From NCBI RefSeq assembly GCF_024160105.1, contig NZ_JAMFTQ010000007.1:1-64000 (forward strand): DNA of 64,000 bases, given 5' to 3'. Both the position numbers and the translations under genes were made by a program. The notes under the pieces were generated by a model. The model did not search any database, was not told the origin of the DNA, and saw only the letters and a list, made by a program, of their open reading frames with translations. Positions within the stretch are counted from its first letter, which is position 1, and each line of letters begins with the position of its first letter. This DNA is from Corynebacterium stercoris (GTDB taxonomy: Bacteria; Actinomycetota; Actinomycetes; Mycobacteriales; Mycobacteriaceae). Below are positions 29,833-38,374 of this stretch, piece after piece.

Positions 29833-30478
29833 GCCGCCTGACCTGCGCTGCTACTTCGTCACCGGCCAGAGCGACGATCTTGCCCAGCGCTGCGCCGAGG
29901 CGGCCGCTGGCGGGGCGGGCATCATCCAGGTCCGCTCCAAGCCCATCTCCGCGCGCGATCTCTACGCGCTGGCGGAGGCCGTCGCGACTGCCGTGCACGC
30001 CGTGCGCCCCGAGGTGCCCGTGCTTATCGACGATCGCTTGGACGTCGCCCTGGCACTGCGCGACGCCGGTGTCGACATCGCCGGCGTGCACCTGGGCCAG
30101 GACGACCTGGACGTGCGCGCGGCGCGCCGCCTGCTCGGCCCGGACGCGGTGATCGGCCTGACCACGGGCACGCTCGAACTGGTGGAGGCGGCGAACGCGG
30201 ACGCGGACGTGCTGGATTACGTCGGCTGCGGCCCATTCCGCGCCACGCCGACGAAGGATTCTGGCCGGGCGCTAATCGGGCTCGAGGGTTACCCGGAGCT
30301 TGCGGCGGCCTCGAAGGTGCCGATGGTGGCGATCGGAGACGTGACCGCCGACGACGCCTACGACCTCGCCCGCACCGGCGTGGACGGCGTGGCGATTGTG
30401 CGCGGCATTATGCACGCCGCGGACCCGCGGGCCTACTGCCAGCGCGTCGTAGCGGAGTTCGACCGCGGTGTGCGCTGA
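29825..30478 (+). CDS. thiE: Thiamine phosphate synthase ThiE
   Basis: Joins HMP-diphosphate to thiazole phosphate to make thiamine phosphate. The 217-residue TIM-barrel protein shows the family motifs IIQVRSK, VLIDDRLDVALALRDAGVDIAGVHLGQDDL, VIGLTTGTLE, DYVGCGPFRATPTK and VAIGDVTADDAYDLARTGVDGVAIVRGI (given in part). GTG start overlapping the previous gene. The 3' end overlaps the convergent HNH gene by 46 bases. It is about 1.5 kb from thiO-thiS-thiG, with no TPP riboswitch of its own. Confidence 0.95.
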   Translation: MTKPPDLRCYFVTGQSDDLAQRCAEAAAGGAGIIQVRSKPISARDLYALAEAVATAVHAVRPEVPVLIDDRLDVALALRDAGVDIAGVHLGQDDLDVRAARRLLGPDAVIGLTTGTLELVEAANADADVLDYVGCGPFRATPTKDSGRALIGLEGYPELAAASKVPMVAIGDVTADDAYDLARTGVDGVAIVRGIMHAADPRAYCQRVVAEFDRGVR

Positions 30479-31764
30479 GCTGCCGCCAGCTCCTCGTCGA
30501 CCAAGGCCTCGTACTCGGCGAGGGTCACCGCGCTGTCGTCGCGACGCGGAAGTGAGTAATTGTGCGAGACGTAGCGGGTGCCGTCGCGGTATATGAAGTG
30601 CAGATCGGACCCATCCTTCTCGATGCGGATGTAGCCGTCGGTGACCAGTGAGTGGCAGGCGCTGCAGAGCGGGAGCAGGTTGCCGACATCGGTCATGCCG
30701 CCGTTGGCCCACTCATCGATGTGGTGCATTTCCAAGAAGCGCGAGTGCCTGCAGCCGGGCGCTGCGCACTGCATCCCCCACATCACAACAAGCGCGTTGA
30801 CCTGGCTCGGCGTTGCCAGACGGAACTGGCGCCCGGTCTTGATAATCAGGCCCTCCGCGTCCACGATGTTGTACCGCAACGCCGCGTTCGCCGCCACGTT
30901 CGCGATGGCTGACGACGGCACCCCGAGATTATTGGGAAGATACGCGCGGCCATCCTCCGTCATCACGATGTTGACGTGCGCCGCGGGCACCTGGAGGGGG
31001 CTCACCGGATGCGCGCGAACCATGTGCACCATTCCCATCAGGGAGGAAAGAAGGGCGCGACCTATCGGCAGCCCAAACCCCGAGGCCGTCTGCCTCGCCG
31101 GCCGCGCATCGGTGGCATTCGATTGATCACTGGCTACCTCTTCGATCGCAGCATCGATCTCTTCTTCGGTCAGTTGCCCGCCCTCACCCGGTGTGAGCTG
31201 GTCCAAGCCATAAAACGCGATCTCACCCAGCTTGAGCGCGGCCATGAGCGCCGCGCCGTCGATTGGATTGAGGCGCCCCCAGAACTTGACGTCGCCGTTG
31301 TCGGCGATCCCCAGGCGCAAGTAGCGTTCAGGCTCCTCCTCCCCGGCCCCACCGCCGCCGTACCTCTGCAATGCAATTTCAAGCTCGCTGTACCCCAGAT
31401 CGAGCGCGAGCTGCACAAGCTCCGCCTCATTGTCCTCCGTGATGTACTTCAGCAGTAAACGCACCACTGAGTAACTCAACCGCCCCTCCATGAATTCCGC
31501 CTCTAGCAGCGGGTACATCCCGAGCCGCATAGCCACGTGCACGTACTCGTACGCGGAAGACTCAGACATTCCTAAACGGCGCTGCAATACTTGCGCAGTA
31601 GTGCGGGCCCCAGCGAACTGCGCTAGACCCAACTCCTCAAAGGAACGTATAAGCGCAAGCATTTCAGCCTTGCTTTTGGTTATGCGGACATGCTTGTCGA
31701 CGATGCTTTCAAGCAACTCGGCGGCAAGCAGATCACCGGGGTTTGTGGTGGTCACAGTGGTCAT
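30433..31764 (-). CDS. DUF222 / HNH endonuclease domain protein (13E12 family)
   Basis: 443 residues: an all-helical DUF222 domain (about 20-330) followed by an HNH nuclease motif (HHIDEWANGGMTDVGNLLPLCSACH, about 375-400; Cys from CAAPGCRHSRF nearby may bind zinc). This family is abundant and often repeated in actinobacteria, related to the REP13E12 repeats of mycobacteria; the biological role is not settled. AAAGGA lies before the ATG. It overlaps thiE tail-to-tail by 46 bases and is divergent from a repeat-bearing region and thiO. Confidence 0.88.
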   Translation of the reverse strand: MTTVTTTNPGDLLAAELLESIVDKHVRITKSKAEMLALIRSFEELGLAQFAGARTTAQVLQRRLGMSESSAYEYVHVAMRLGMYPLLEAEFMEGRLSYSVVRLLLKYITEDNEAELVQLALDLGYSELEIALQRYGGGGAGEEEPERYLRLGIADNGDVKFWGRLNPIDGAALMAALKLGEIAFYGLDQLTPGEGGQLTEEEIDAAIEEVASDQSNATDARPARQTASGFGLPIGRALLSSLMGMVHMVRAHPVSPLQVPAAHVNIVMTEDGRAYLPNNLGVPSSAIANVAANAALRYNIVDAEGLIIKTGRQFRLATPSQVNALVVMWGMQCAAPGCRHSRFLEMHHIDEWANGGMTDVGNLLPLCSACHSLVTDGYIRIEKDGSDLHFIYRDGTRYVSHNYSLPRRDDSAVTLAEYEALVDEELAAAQRTPRSNSATTRWQ

Positions 31765-31869
31765 TGCGGAGATCCTTTCGGAGTGTTTTAACGGTTTGGA
31801 CCCACCTTAAAACCCGTGTCCTACAACCCGTTCTTAAAGTTCGCCCATATGTTCGATTACGGGCAAATC

Positions 31870-31943
31870 CCCTCCGCATTGCGGAGTAGTGGGCCCACAC
31901 CAACTGATCCCTCCGCATTGCGGAGTAGTGGGCCCACACCAAC
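31870..31943. repeat. Tandem duplication of a 35-bp double-palindrome unit
   Basis: Two identical 35-base copies (31870-31904 and 31909-31943; period 39) each hold two palindromes: CTCCGCATTGCGGAG and GTGGGCCCAC. They lie between the divergent HNH gene and thiO, 28 bases before the thiO start. Function unknown: operator, dyad terminator-like element or a dispersed genomic repeat are all possible. Confidence 0.85.
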
Positions 31944-31971
31944 CGTCTTGTTGCGGGGTTAGGCTTAGGCC

Positions 31972-33051
31972 GTGAAGATTTCCATCATCGGGGCCGGCAT
32001 CATCGGCCTGTCCACGGCGCTGACGCTCGCGGATCGCGGCCACCAGGTCACCGTCCACGACCCAGCCCCGGGAAGCGGGGCTTCCCACCACGCGGGCGGC
32101 ATGCTCGCGCCGACTGCGGAGGTCGTGTACAAGCAGGACCCGCTCTTCCCCCTCATGCTGGCCGCAGCCGAGTGGTACCCGCAGCTCATCGAGCTGACCC
32201 AGCGCTACAGCGACGTGGCCACCGGCTACCGCACCGACGGCACGCTGGTGGTGGCTCGCGACCGCGCCGACAACACCCACCTTGAAGAACTGACCGCCTA
32301 CCAGCACCTGCACGGCATGGAGGTGGAGCGCCTGACCACCCGCCGCGCCCGCCAGCTGGAGCCGGCGCTCTCCCCCGCGCTCGCCGGGGCCGTGGAGATC
32401 ACCGGCGACCATCAGCTTCAGCCCCGCCGTTTCACGCAGGCGCTTCTCGACGCCTGTGAGAAAGCGTCGGTAAGCATCGAGCCCTACGCCGTGCACGACG
32501 TCGACGAGGTGGACGCGGATCAGGTGGTGATCGCGGCCGGGCTCGGCGCGGCGGGCATTACCGGCTGGTACGAGGGCGAGCGCAACCCGCTGGACCTGCG
32601 CCCGGTGTACGGCGACATCCTGCACGTGCGGGTGCCGGAGCACCAGTATCCGCTGCTCACGCGCGTGGTCCGCGGGTTTGTGGAGGACCGCCCCGTGTAC
32701 CTGATCCCGCGCGAGGATAAAACCCTGACCATCGGTGCGACGACGCGCGAGGACGGACGCGACCAGCCGCAGATTCAAGGCGTGTACCAGCTGCTGCGCG
32801 ACGCGATCGAGCTCTGCCCGGCCTTGGAGGAATGCGATCTCATCGAGGCCACTGCGGGGGCGCGGCCGGGTTCCCCGGACGATCTGCCGTACCTCGGCCG
32901 CGTGAACGAGCGTGTCGTGGTGTCCACCGGGTACTTCCGGCACGGCATCCTGCTGGCCGGTATGGCAGCGCGCTGCGGGGCGGATCTGGTGGAACAGATT
33001 GACCCGCCGATATCGTTGGAAGCATGTGACCCCATGAGGCACAGGAGGTAA
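31972..33051 (+). CDS. thiO: Glycine oxidase ThiO
   Basis: FAD-dependent oxidase that turns glycine into dehydroglycine for thiazole synthesis. 359 residues with the Rossmann motif GAGIIGLSTAL (residues 7-17), a HHAGGMLAP segment after the FAD site, LRPVYGDILHVR, and the C-terminal FRHGILLAG. GTG start at 31972. First of the thiO-thiS-thiG operon; its stop is 3 bases before thiS. Confidence 0.95.
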   Translation: MKISIIGAGIIGLSTALTLADRGHQVTVHDPAPGSGASHHAGGMLAPTAEVVYKQDPLFPLMLAAAEWYPQLIELTQRYSDVATGYRTDGTLVVARDRADNTHLEELTAYQHLHGMEVERLTTRRARQLEPALSPALAGAVEITGDHQLQPRRFTQALLDACEKASVSIEPYAVHDVDEVDADQVVIAAGLGAAGITGWYEGERNPLDLRPVYGDILHVRVPEHQYPLLTRVVRGFVEDRPVYLIPREDKTLTIGATTREDGRDQPQIQGVYQLLRDAIELCPALEECDLIEATAGARPGSPDDLPYLGRVNERVVVSTGYFRHGILLAGMAARCGADLVEQIDPPISLEACDPMRHRR

Positions 33052-33054
33052 GCA

Positions 33055-33258
33055 GTGCGTATCACGGTGAATGATGACGTTCGCGACACCAGCGCGGCGA
33101 ACGTTGAAGAGCTCGTCCGAGAGGTCCTCGGCGAGGTTCCGGCGGCCGGCACCGCGGTGGCGGTGGACGGCGATGTGGTGCCGCGTTCCGCGTGGGCGAG
33201 CACCGAGCTCGCAGAGGGCGCGATCGTGGACATCCTGACCGCGGTGCAGGGAGGCTAG
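33055..33258 (+). CDS. thiS: Sulfur carrier protein ThiS
   Basis: A 67-residue ubiquitin-like carrier ending in the required Gly-Gly (VQGG), which is adenylated by ThiF and thiocarboxylated before donating sulfur to ThiG. GTG start with GGAGG 6 bases upstream. It sits between thiO and thiG with gaps of 3 bases on each side. Confidence 0.96.
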   Translation: MRITVNDDVRDTSAANVEELVREVLGEVPAAGTAVAVDGDVVPRSAWASTELAEGAIVDILTAVQGG

Positions 33259-34044
<786 letters not shown>

Positions 34045-34047
34045 ACC

Positions 34048-35484
34048 CTAGGCACCGGCCTCCTGGCGGCGGATGGTGCCGCGGCGGGCGAACCAGGCGG
34101 CGATGAAGCTGAGCACGAGGGCCACGAGGACACCGAGGTTCGCGTCAGCCCAGTGCTCGCCCACGAGCGGAAGCAGGTAGCCCTGCCAGTTGTTCCACGC
34201 CGCCTCCTCGGCGAAAGCGTTGACGACCAAGCCCCAGCCGATCACCGACGAAACGGCCATGATCGCGATGGCAACCCAATCGACGTTGCCGTATCTCCCG
34301 GAAGCGTCGTAAAGCGAAGGCTCGTCGTAGTCCTGGGTGCGGGAGTAGATGTCCGCGATGAGGATGCCGGCCCAGCTCGCGAGCGGGACACCGAGGGTGA
34401 TTAGGAAGGATTGGAACGGCCCGAGGAAGGACTGGGCGAAAAAGACGACGTAGATGGTGCCGAGGGTGAGGATAACGCCGTCGATGGCGGCGGCCGCGGG
34501 GCGCGGGATGTTGATGCCGAGTGTGATGAGCGTCAGGCCCGAGGAATAGATGCCCAGTACCGCGCCCGAGACAAGCGCAAGGACTGCGGTGATCAGGAAC
34601 GGCACGAGAATCCAGGTGGGCAAGACGACGGCGAGGGCGCCGATTGGGTCGCCAGCGATCGCGTCCGCGAGCTGCGGGTCCGAACCGGCCAGAAGGAGGC
34701 CGAACGTGACCAGCAGAACCGGCGCGATCGCGCCACCGAGGGTATTCCAGAAGATGATCTTGCCGTCCGGGGTGTCGCGGCGCTGATAGCGGGACCAGTC
34801 GGCGGCGATGTTGATCCATCCGAGGCCGAATCCTGTCATCACCATCACCAGCGCACCGACTACGGAGCCGACGGAGCCGGCCGGGACCGACTGCACGGTC
34901 GCCCAATCAATCTGCGGGATGGTGAGCAGGACGTAGATGACGGTGACTGCGCCAGTCAGCCAGGTGAGCACCGACTGGAGCTTCATGATCGTGTGGTAGC
35001 CCAGCACCGACGCGGTGACGATCAGCGCCGCCACGATGACGGTAGCGATCACACTCGTGACCACGCCCGGGTTGCCGCCCAGCTGGCGAATCACGGTCGT
35101 GGTGGCCAGCACCGCCATGATGGAGAGGAACGTTTCCCAGCCGATCGACGTCAGCCACGAGACAACGCCCGGCACTTTCTGCCCGTTCACACCGAACGCC
35201 GCGCGGGAGAGCACCATCGTGGGAGCGGAGCCCCGCTTGCCGGCCACTGCGATCAGGCCACAAAGGAAGAACGAGAAGGTAATGCCGACGGCAGCGACGG
35301 CCGCGGCCTGCCAGAACGAGATGCCGAACCAGAGGATGAACGAGCCGTAGGAAATACCGAACACGCTGACGTTCGCGGCGAACCACGGCCAAAAGAGATC
35401 CGAAGGTTTCGCGGTGCGTTCGGTCTCCGGAACGATGTCGATGCCCAGCGTTTCAACCACCGGGACTTTTTGATCACTAGCCAT
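34048..35484 (-). CDS. NCS1-family permease (purine-cytosine permease / CodB-CytX-like)
   Basis: A 478-residue transporter with about 12 hydrophobic segments. NCS1 hallmarks: an N-terminal FWPWFAANVSVFGISYGSF region, GKRGSAPTMVLSRAAFG, and a WINIAADWSRY motif near residue 230. NCS1 members carry cytosine, purines, hydantoins, thiamine or its pyrimidine HMP. It sits on the opposite strand between thiG and thiF, so a thiamine-precursor substrate is plausible, but I see no TPP riboswitch upstream, and a nucleobase substrate is equally likely. Confidence 0.85.
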   Translation of the reverse strand: MASDQKVPVVETLGIDIVPETERTAKPSDLFWPWFAANVSVFGISYGSFILWFGISFWQAAAVAAVGITFSFFLCGLIAVAGKRGSAPTMVLSRAAFGVNGQKVPGVVSWLTSIGWETFLSIMAVLATTTVIRQLGGNPGVVTSVIATVIVAALIVTASVLGYHTIMKLQSVLTWLTGAVTVIYVLLTIPQIDWATVQSVPAGSVGSVVGALVMVMTGFGLGWINIAADWSRYQRRDTPDGKIIFWNTLGGAIAPVLLVTFGLLLAGSDPQLADAIAGDPIGALAVVLPTWILVPFLITAVLALVSGAVLGIYSSGLTLITLGINIPRPAAAAIDGVILTLGTIYVVFFAQSFLGPFQSFLITLGVPLASWAGILIADIYSRTQDYDEPSLYDASGRYGNVDWVAIAIMAVSSVIGWGLVVNAFAEEAAWNNWQGYLLPLVGEHWADANLGVLVALVLSFIAAWFARRGTIRRQEAGA

Positions 35485-35535
35485 GGGGAAACTCTACGGT
35501 AGGGTGTTCCAACTCCCATGCTGATGCACCGATTA

Positions 35536-35640
35536 GAATTCGGCCCTCGCGCTAGAGATGCGGGCGAAGAACATGCCCACGAACGGCGACCAACAGATGG
35601 TCCACGCCCAGTAGAACGCGGTTTTCCAATCTTTCGCTGA
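35536..35640 (-). pseudogene. Remnant of a BCCT-family (betaine/carnitine/choline) transporter
   Basis: On the minus strand a 35-codon open segment, bounded by TGA (35641-35643) and TAA (35533-35535), reads [20 protein letters not shown] followed by [12 protein letters not shown]. This is the signature helix of BCCT transporters such as BetP (FYWAWW-SWSPFVG-F-ARISRGR). No start codon, and no flanking parts of a 500-600 residue transporter are present in this gap. It is the last trace of a lost gene. Confidence 0.75.
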
Positions 35641-35668
35641 TCAGTGCCGGAAAACTAGGATAGCGAAC

Positions 35669-36802
35669 ATGTCAGCTTCACTCCCCCGCGAGGAACTCGC
35701 CCGCACCGCGCGCCAGATGAATCTTCCCGGTTTCGGCCTCCCGGAGCAAGAGGCATTGCACAACGCGCACGTGCTGGTGATTGGCGCGGGCGGGCTCGGC
35801 TGCCCGGTAATGCAGGCGCTTGCAGCTACGGGTGTCGGTGAAATCACCGTGGTCGACGACGACGTGGTGTCCTTAAGCAACATCCACCGCCAGATCCTCT
35901 TCGGCGCGGTCGACGTGGGCCGCAAGAAGGTGGAGGTCGCCGCGGAACGCCTCCGCGAGCTCCAACCCGGCATCACGGTGCACGCCGTCGACGCGCGCCT
36001 CGACGAGTCGAACATCGTGGCGGCGCTGAAGGGCATCGACGTGCTTATCGACGGCAGCGACACCTTCACCACCAAGTTCCTCGCCGCCGATGCTGCAGAG
36101 ATCACCGGCACTCCCCTGGTGTGGGGCTCGGTGCTGCGCTACCGCGGCGATGTGGCCCTCTGGTGGTCTGGCCCCGGCGCGCCCGCCGACGGCGTGGGCA
36201 TGCGCGACCTCTACCCCGCCCAGCCCGACCCCGATTCGGTGCCGGACTGCGCCACGGCAGGCGTGCTCGGCGTGACGACGAGCGTTGTCGGCGGCCTCAT
36301 GGCCACCGAGACCGTCAAGTTCCTGACCGGCGTAGGCGAGGCGAAGGTCGGGCGCCTCCACATGTACGACGCACTGACCGCGTCGGTGCGGCACTTCAAT
36401 GTTGCGAGGGATCCCGGCCGCGAGCTGGTCACCGAGCTGGGTGTCTACGCCCAGGCGTGCGCCGTGCCTATCGACGATGGAGGGGACGCGCCTGGCGCTG
36501 CACTCATCAGCATGCTCGAGCGCGGCGCCGCCGTCTCGCTCGATGTGCGTGAGCCCCACGAGAAGGCGCTCACCGACATCGCTGTGCCCGGCCCGAACCT
36601 GCCGATGAGCGAGCTCGACGCGCCAGGCCGCGTAGACGAGGTACTCGATGTGCTCCCCGCCGGTGACGTCGTGGTCTACTGTGCCGGTGGCGTGCGCTCC
36701 GCGAAGTTCGTGGACCGCTTCCGCGATACAGCCCGCGAGCGCGGACTCACCCTGCACTCCCTTCCCGGCGGCGCCCAGCGGTGGGGAGCCCAGCTGGCAT
36801 AG
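35669..36802 (+). CDS. thiF: ThiF/MoeB-type adenylyltransferase fused to a rhodanese domain
   Basis: 377 residues. The E1-like domain (about 1-260) has the nucleotide loop GAGGLGCPV, the DDDVVSLSNIHRQ motif, and GSDTF with a Mg-binding Asp. The C-terminal rhodanese domain (about 275-377) has the active-site Cys in CAGGVRS. It should adenylate the Gly-Gly end of ThiS, and the rhodanese domain may supply sulfur. It could also serve MoaD; the location near thiO-S-G favours ThiS. ATG at 35669; a TAGGAT box 8 bases upstream could be either -10 or ribosome site. Confidence 0.87.
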   Translation: MSASLPREELARTARQMNLPGFGLPEQEALHNAHVLVIGAGGLGCPVMQALAATGVGEITVVDDDVVSLSNIHRQILFGAVDVGRKKVEVAAERLRELQPGITVHAVDARLDESNIVAALKGIDVLIDGSDTFTTKFLAADAAEITGTPLVWGSVLRYRGDVALWWSGPGAPADGVGMRDLYPAQPDPDSVPDCATAGVLGVTTSVVGGLMATETVKFLTGVGEAKVGRLHMYDALTASVRHFNVARDPGRELVTELGVYAQACAVPIDDGGDAPGAALISMLERGAAVSLDVREPHEKALTDIAVPGPNLPMSELDAPGRVDEVLDVLPAGDVVVYCAGGVRSAKFVDRFRDTARERGLTLHSLPGGAQRWGAQLA

Positions 36803-36804
36803 CA

Positions 36805-36834
36805 AAAGCGGCGCTCCGTGAAGAGCGCCGCTTT
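36805..36834 (+). terminator. Intrinsic terminator after thiF
   Basis: Perfect 12-base stem AAAGCGGCGCTC (36805-36816) / GAGCGCCGCTTT (36823-36834) with a 6-base loop, starting 2 bases after the thiF stop. Confidence 0.88.
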
Positions 36835-36913
36835 GGATCACCTGCGTGCGGACGCCGTAGAGAACTCCTTCCAAACCAAGTAATCCCTGGTTGTAGCAAG
36901 TAGAATTCGACAG

Positions 36914-38374
36914 ATGGTGGAGACAAAACGCCGCTCGAAACAACGCCCGCCGGCGCTCGCGAGCAAAGGCCCCCAGCTCAGCAAAAAGCAGCTGGTGGGC
37001 CTGCTCTTGGGCGTGGCTTGCTTCCTCATCCCCTTCTTCATCCAGATCCCGGACCTGCCCACCCCCGGGCATCGGATGCTGTCAATCTTCCTACTCGCCA
37101 TCGTCTTCTGGGTGCTCGAGCCCGTGCCGCTCACGGCCACGGCGGTGTTGGTCATCCTGCTGGAGGTCCTCTTACTCTCCGACGGCGCGCTAGTCGACCC
37201 CACCGGTGGAGATCCAGCACTAGCAGACCAGCTGCTTCCTGCATCCGCGTATTTCTCTGCGCTGGCCCACCCGGTCATCATCCTCTTCCTCGGCGGGTTC
37301 ATGATCGCGCACGGGGCGGAGAAGTTCGGGCTCGACCGCAACCTCGCAGCGGTCATGTTGCGCCCCTTCCCGGACAAGGCGCGTCTGACCGTGCTGGGGC
37401 TCATGCTGATTACCGCCGTGCTCAGCATGTTCATGTCGAACACGGCCACCACAGCGACGATGTTCGCGGTCATCATCCCGATTCTCAAGACGCTGCCCGC
37501 GGGCAAAGCGCGCGCCGGCGTGGCGCTGTCGATCCCGCTCGCTGCCAACGTGGGTGGCATCGGCACCCCGGTGGGCACACCCCCGAACGCGATCGCGATC
37601 GGTGCGCTCGCCGAGCACGGCATCCGTGTGTCTTTCGTCGATTGGATGCTCATAGCGGTGCCTTTCATGCTGGTTGTCCTCGCCTTTGCCTGGGTATTTC
37701 TCTGTCTCGTTTTCATCCCCGCTGAAACCCGCATCTCCATCGAGATGCGCTCGAAGTGGAACACCGCCACCGACGCGAAACTCTTCTACGCCGTGGCAGG
37801 TCTGACCATCCTGTTGTGGATGAGCGAGCCGCTCCACGGCATCTCCTCCAACACCGTCGGCTTCATCCCCGTCGTGGCACTGTTGTGCCTGCAGGTGATG
37901 AGGGGCAAGGACGTCCAGGCACTTGACTGGCCGGTGCTGTGGCTCGTCTCCGGTGGTATCGCACTCGGCACGGGCGTGGGTGCGAGCGGCCTGGACGAGT
38001 GGCTCGTCGGTTCGGTCAGCTGGGAGGTCATGGGTGCGCTGGCGATCCTCGCCGTGCTGAGCCTAATCGGCTTCGGCATGGCGAACGTCATCTCGCACTC
38101 TGCGGCCGCCAACCTGCTGGTCCCACTGGCGGTCTCGCTGGCGCTCTCCCTCGACGGCATCGACCCGCTCGTGGTTGCCGCGGTGGTGGCGATCGCCTGC
38201 TCGCTGGGCATGTCGCTGCCAATCTCCACTCCGCCGAACGCGATTGCGTACGCCACCAAGGAGATCTCCATTCCGCAGATGGCGATAGTCGGACTCGTGG
38301 TCGGTACCGTGGCCACGCTGCTGTTGATCTTTGCTCTGCCTTCCGTTTGGCAGCTGATGGGGCTGGTGAGCTAG
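36914..38374 (+). CDS. DASS/SLC13-family anion (dicarboxylate) transporter
   Basis: A 486-residue symporter with 11-12 hydrophobic segments. The two substrate/sodium-binding repeats of the family are seen: MSNTATTA (about residue 173-180) with GTPVGTPPNAIA, and in the second half NVISHSAAANL with STPPNAIAYA. Such carriers import succinate, malate, citrate or sulfate. A TAGAAT box at 36901-36906 is only 7 bases from the ATG, suggesting leaderless translation. Its stop abuts the start of a histidine kinase gene (TAGGTG), so transporter and two-component pair form one transcript. Confidence 0.88.
   Translation: MVETKRRSKQRPPALASKGPQLSKKQLVGLLLGVACFLIPFFIQIPDLPTPGHRMLSIFLLAIVFWVLEPVPLTATAVLVILLEVLLLSDGALVDPTGGDPALADQLLPASAYFSALAHPVIILFLGGFMIAHGAEKFGLDRNLAAVMLRPFPDKARLTVLGLMLITAVLSMFMSNTATTATMFAVIIPILKTLPAGKARAGVALSIPLAANVGGIGTPVGTPPNAIAIGALAEHGIRVSFVDWMLIAVPFMLVVLAFAWVFLCLVFIPAETRISIEMRSKWNTATDAKLFYAVAGLTILLWMSEPLHGISSNTVGFIPVVALLCLQVMRGKDVQALDWPVLWLVSGGIALGTGVGASGLDEWLVGSVSWEVMGALAILAVLSLIGFGMANVISHSAAANLLVPLAVSLALSLDGIDPLVVAAVVAIACSLGMSLPISTPPNAIAYATKEISIPQMAIVGLVVGTVATLLLIFALPSVWQLMGLVS

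Noticed and set aside
31870..31943. Possible CRISPR array
   Set aside because: Only two copies with a 4-base gap and internal palindromes; no spacers and no cas genes.
31764..31971. TPP riboswitch upstream of thiO
   Set aside because: No aptamer blocks; the only structured feature is the duplicated palindrome.
35485..35668. TPP riboswitch for the NCS1 permease or thiF
   Set aside because: The conserved CTGAGA and ACCTG/CGAAGG blocks are absent; the gap holds only the BCCT relic.
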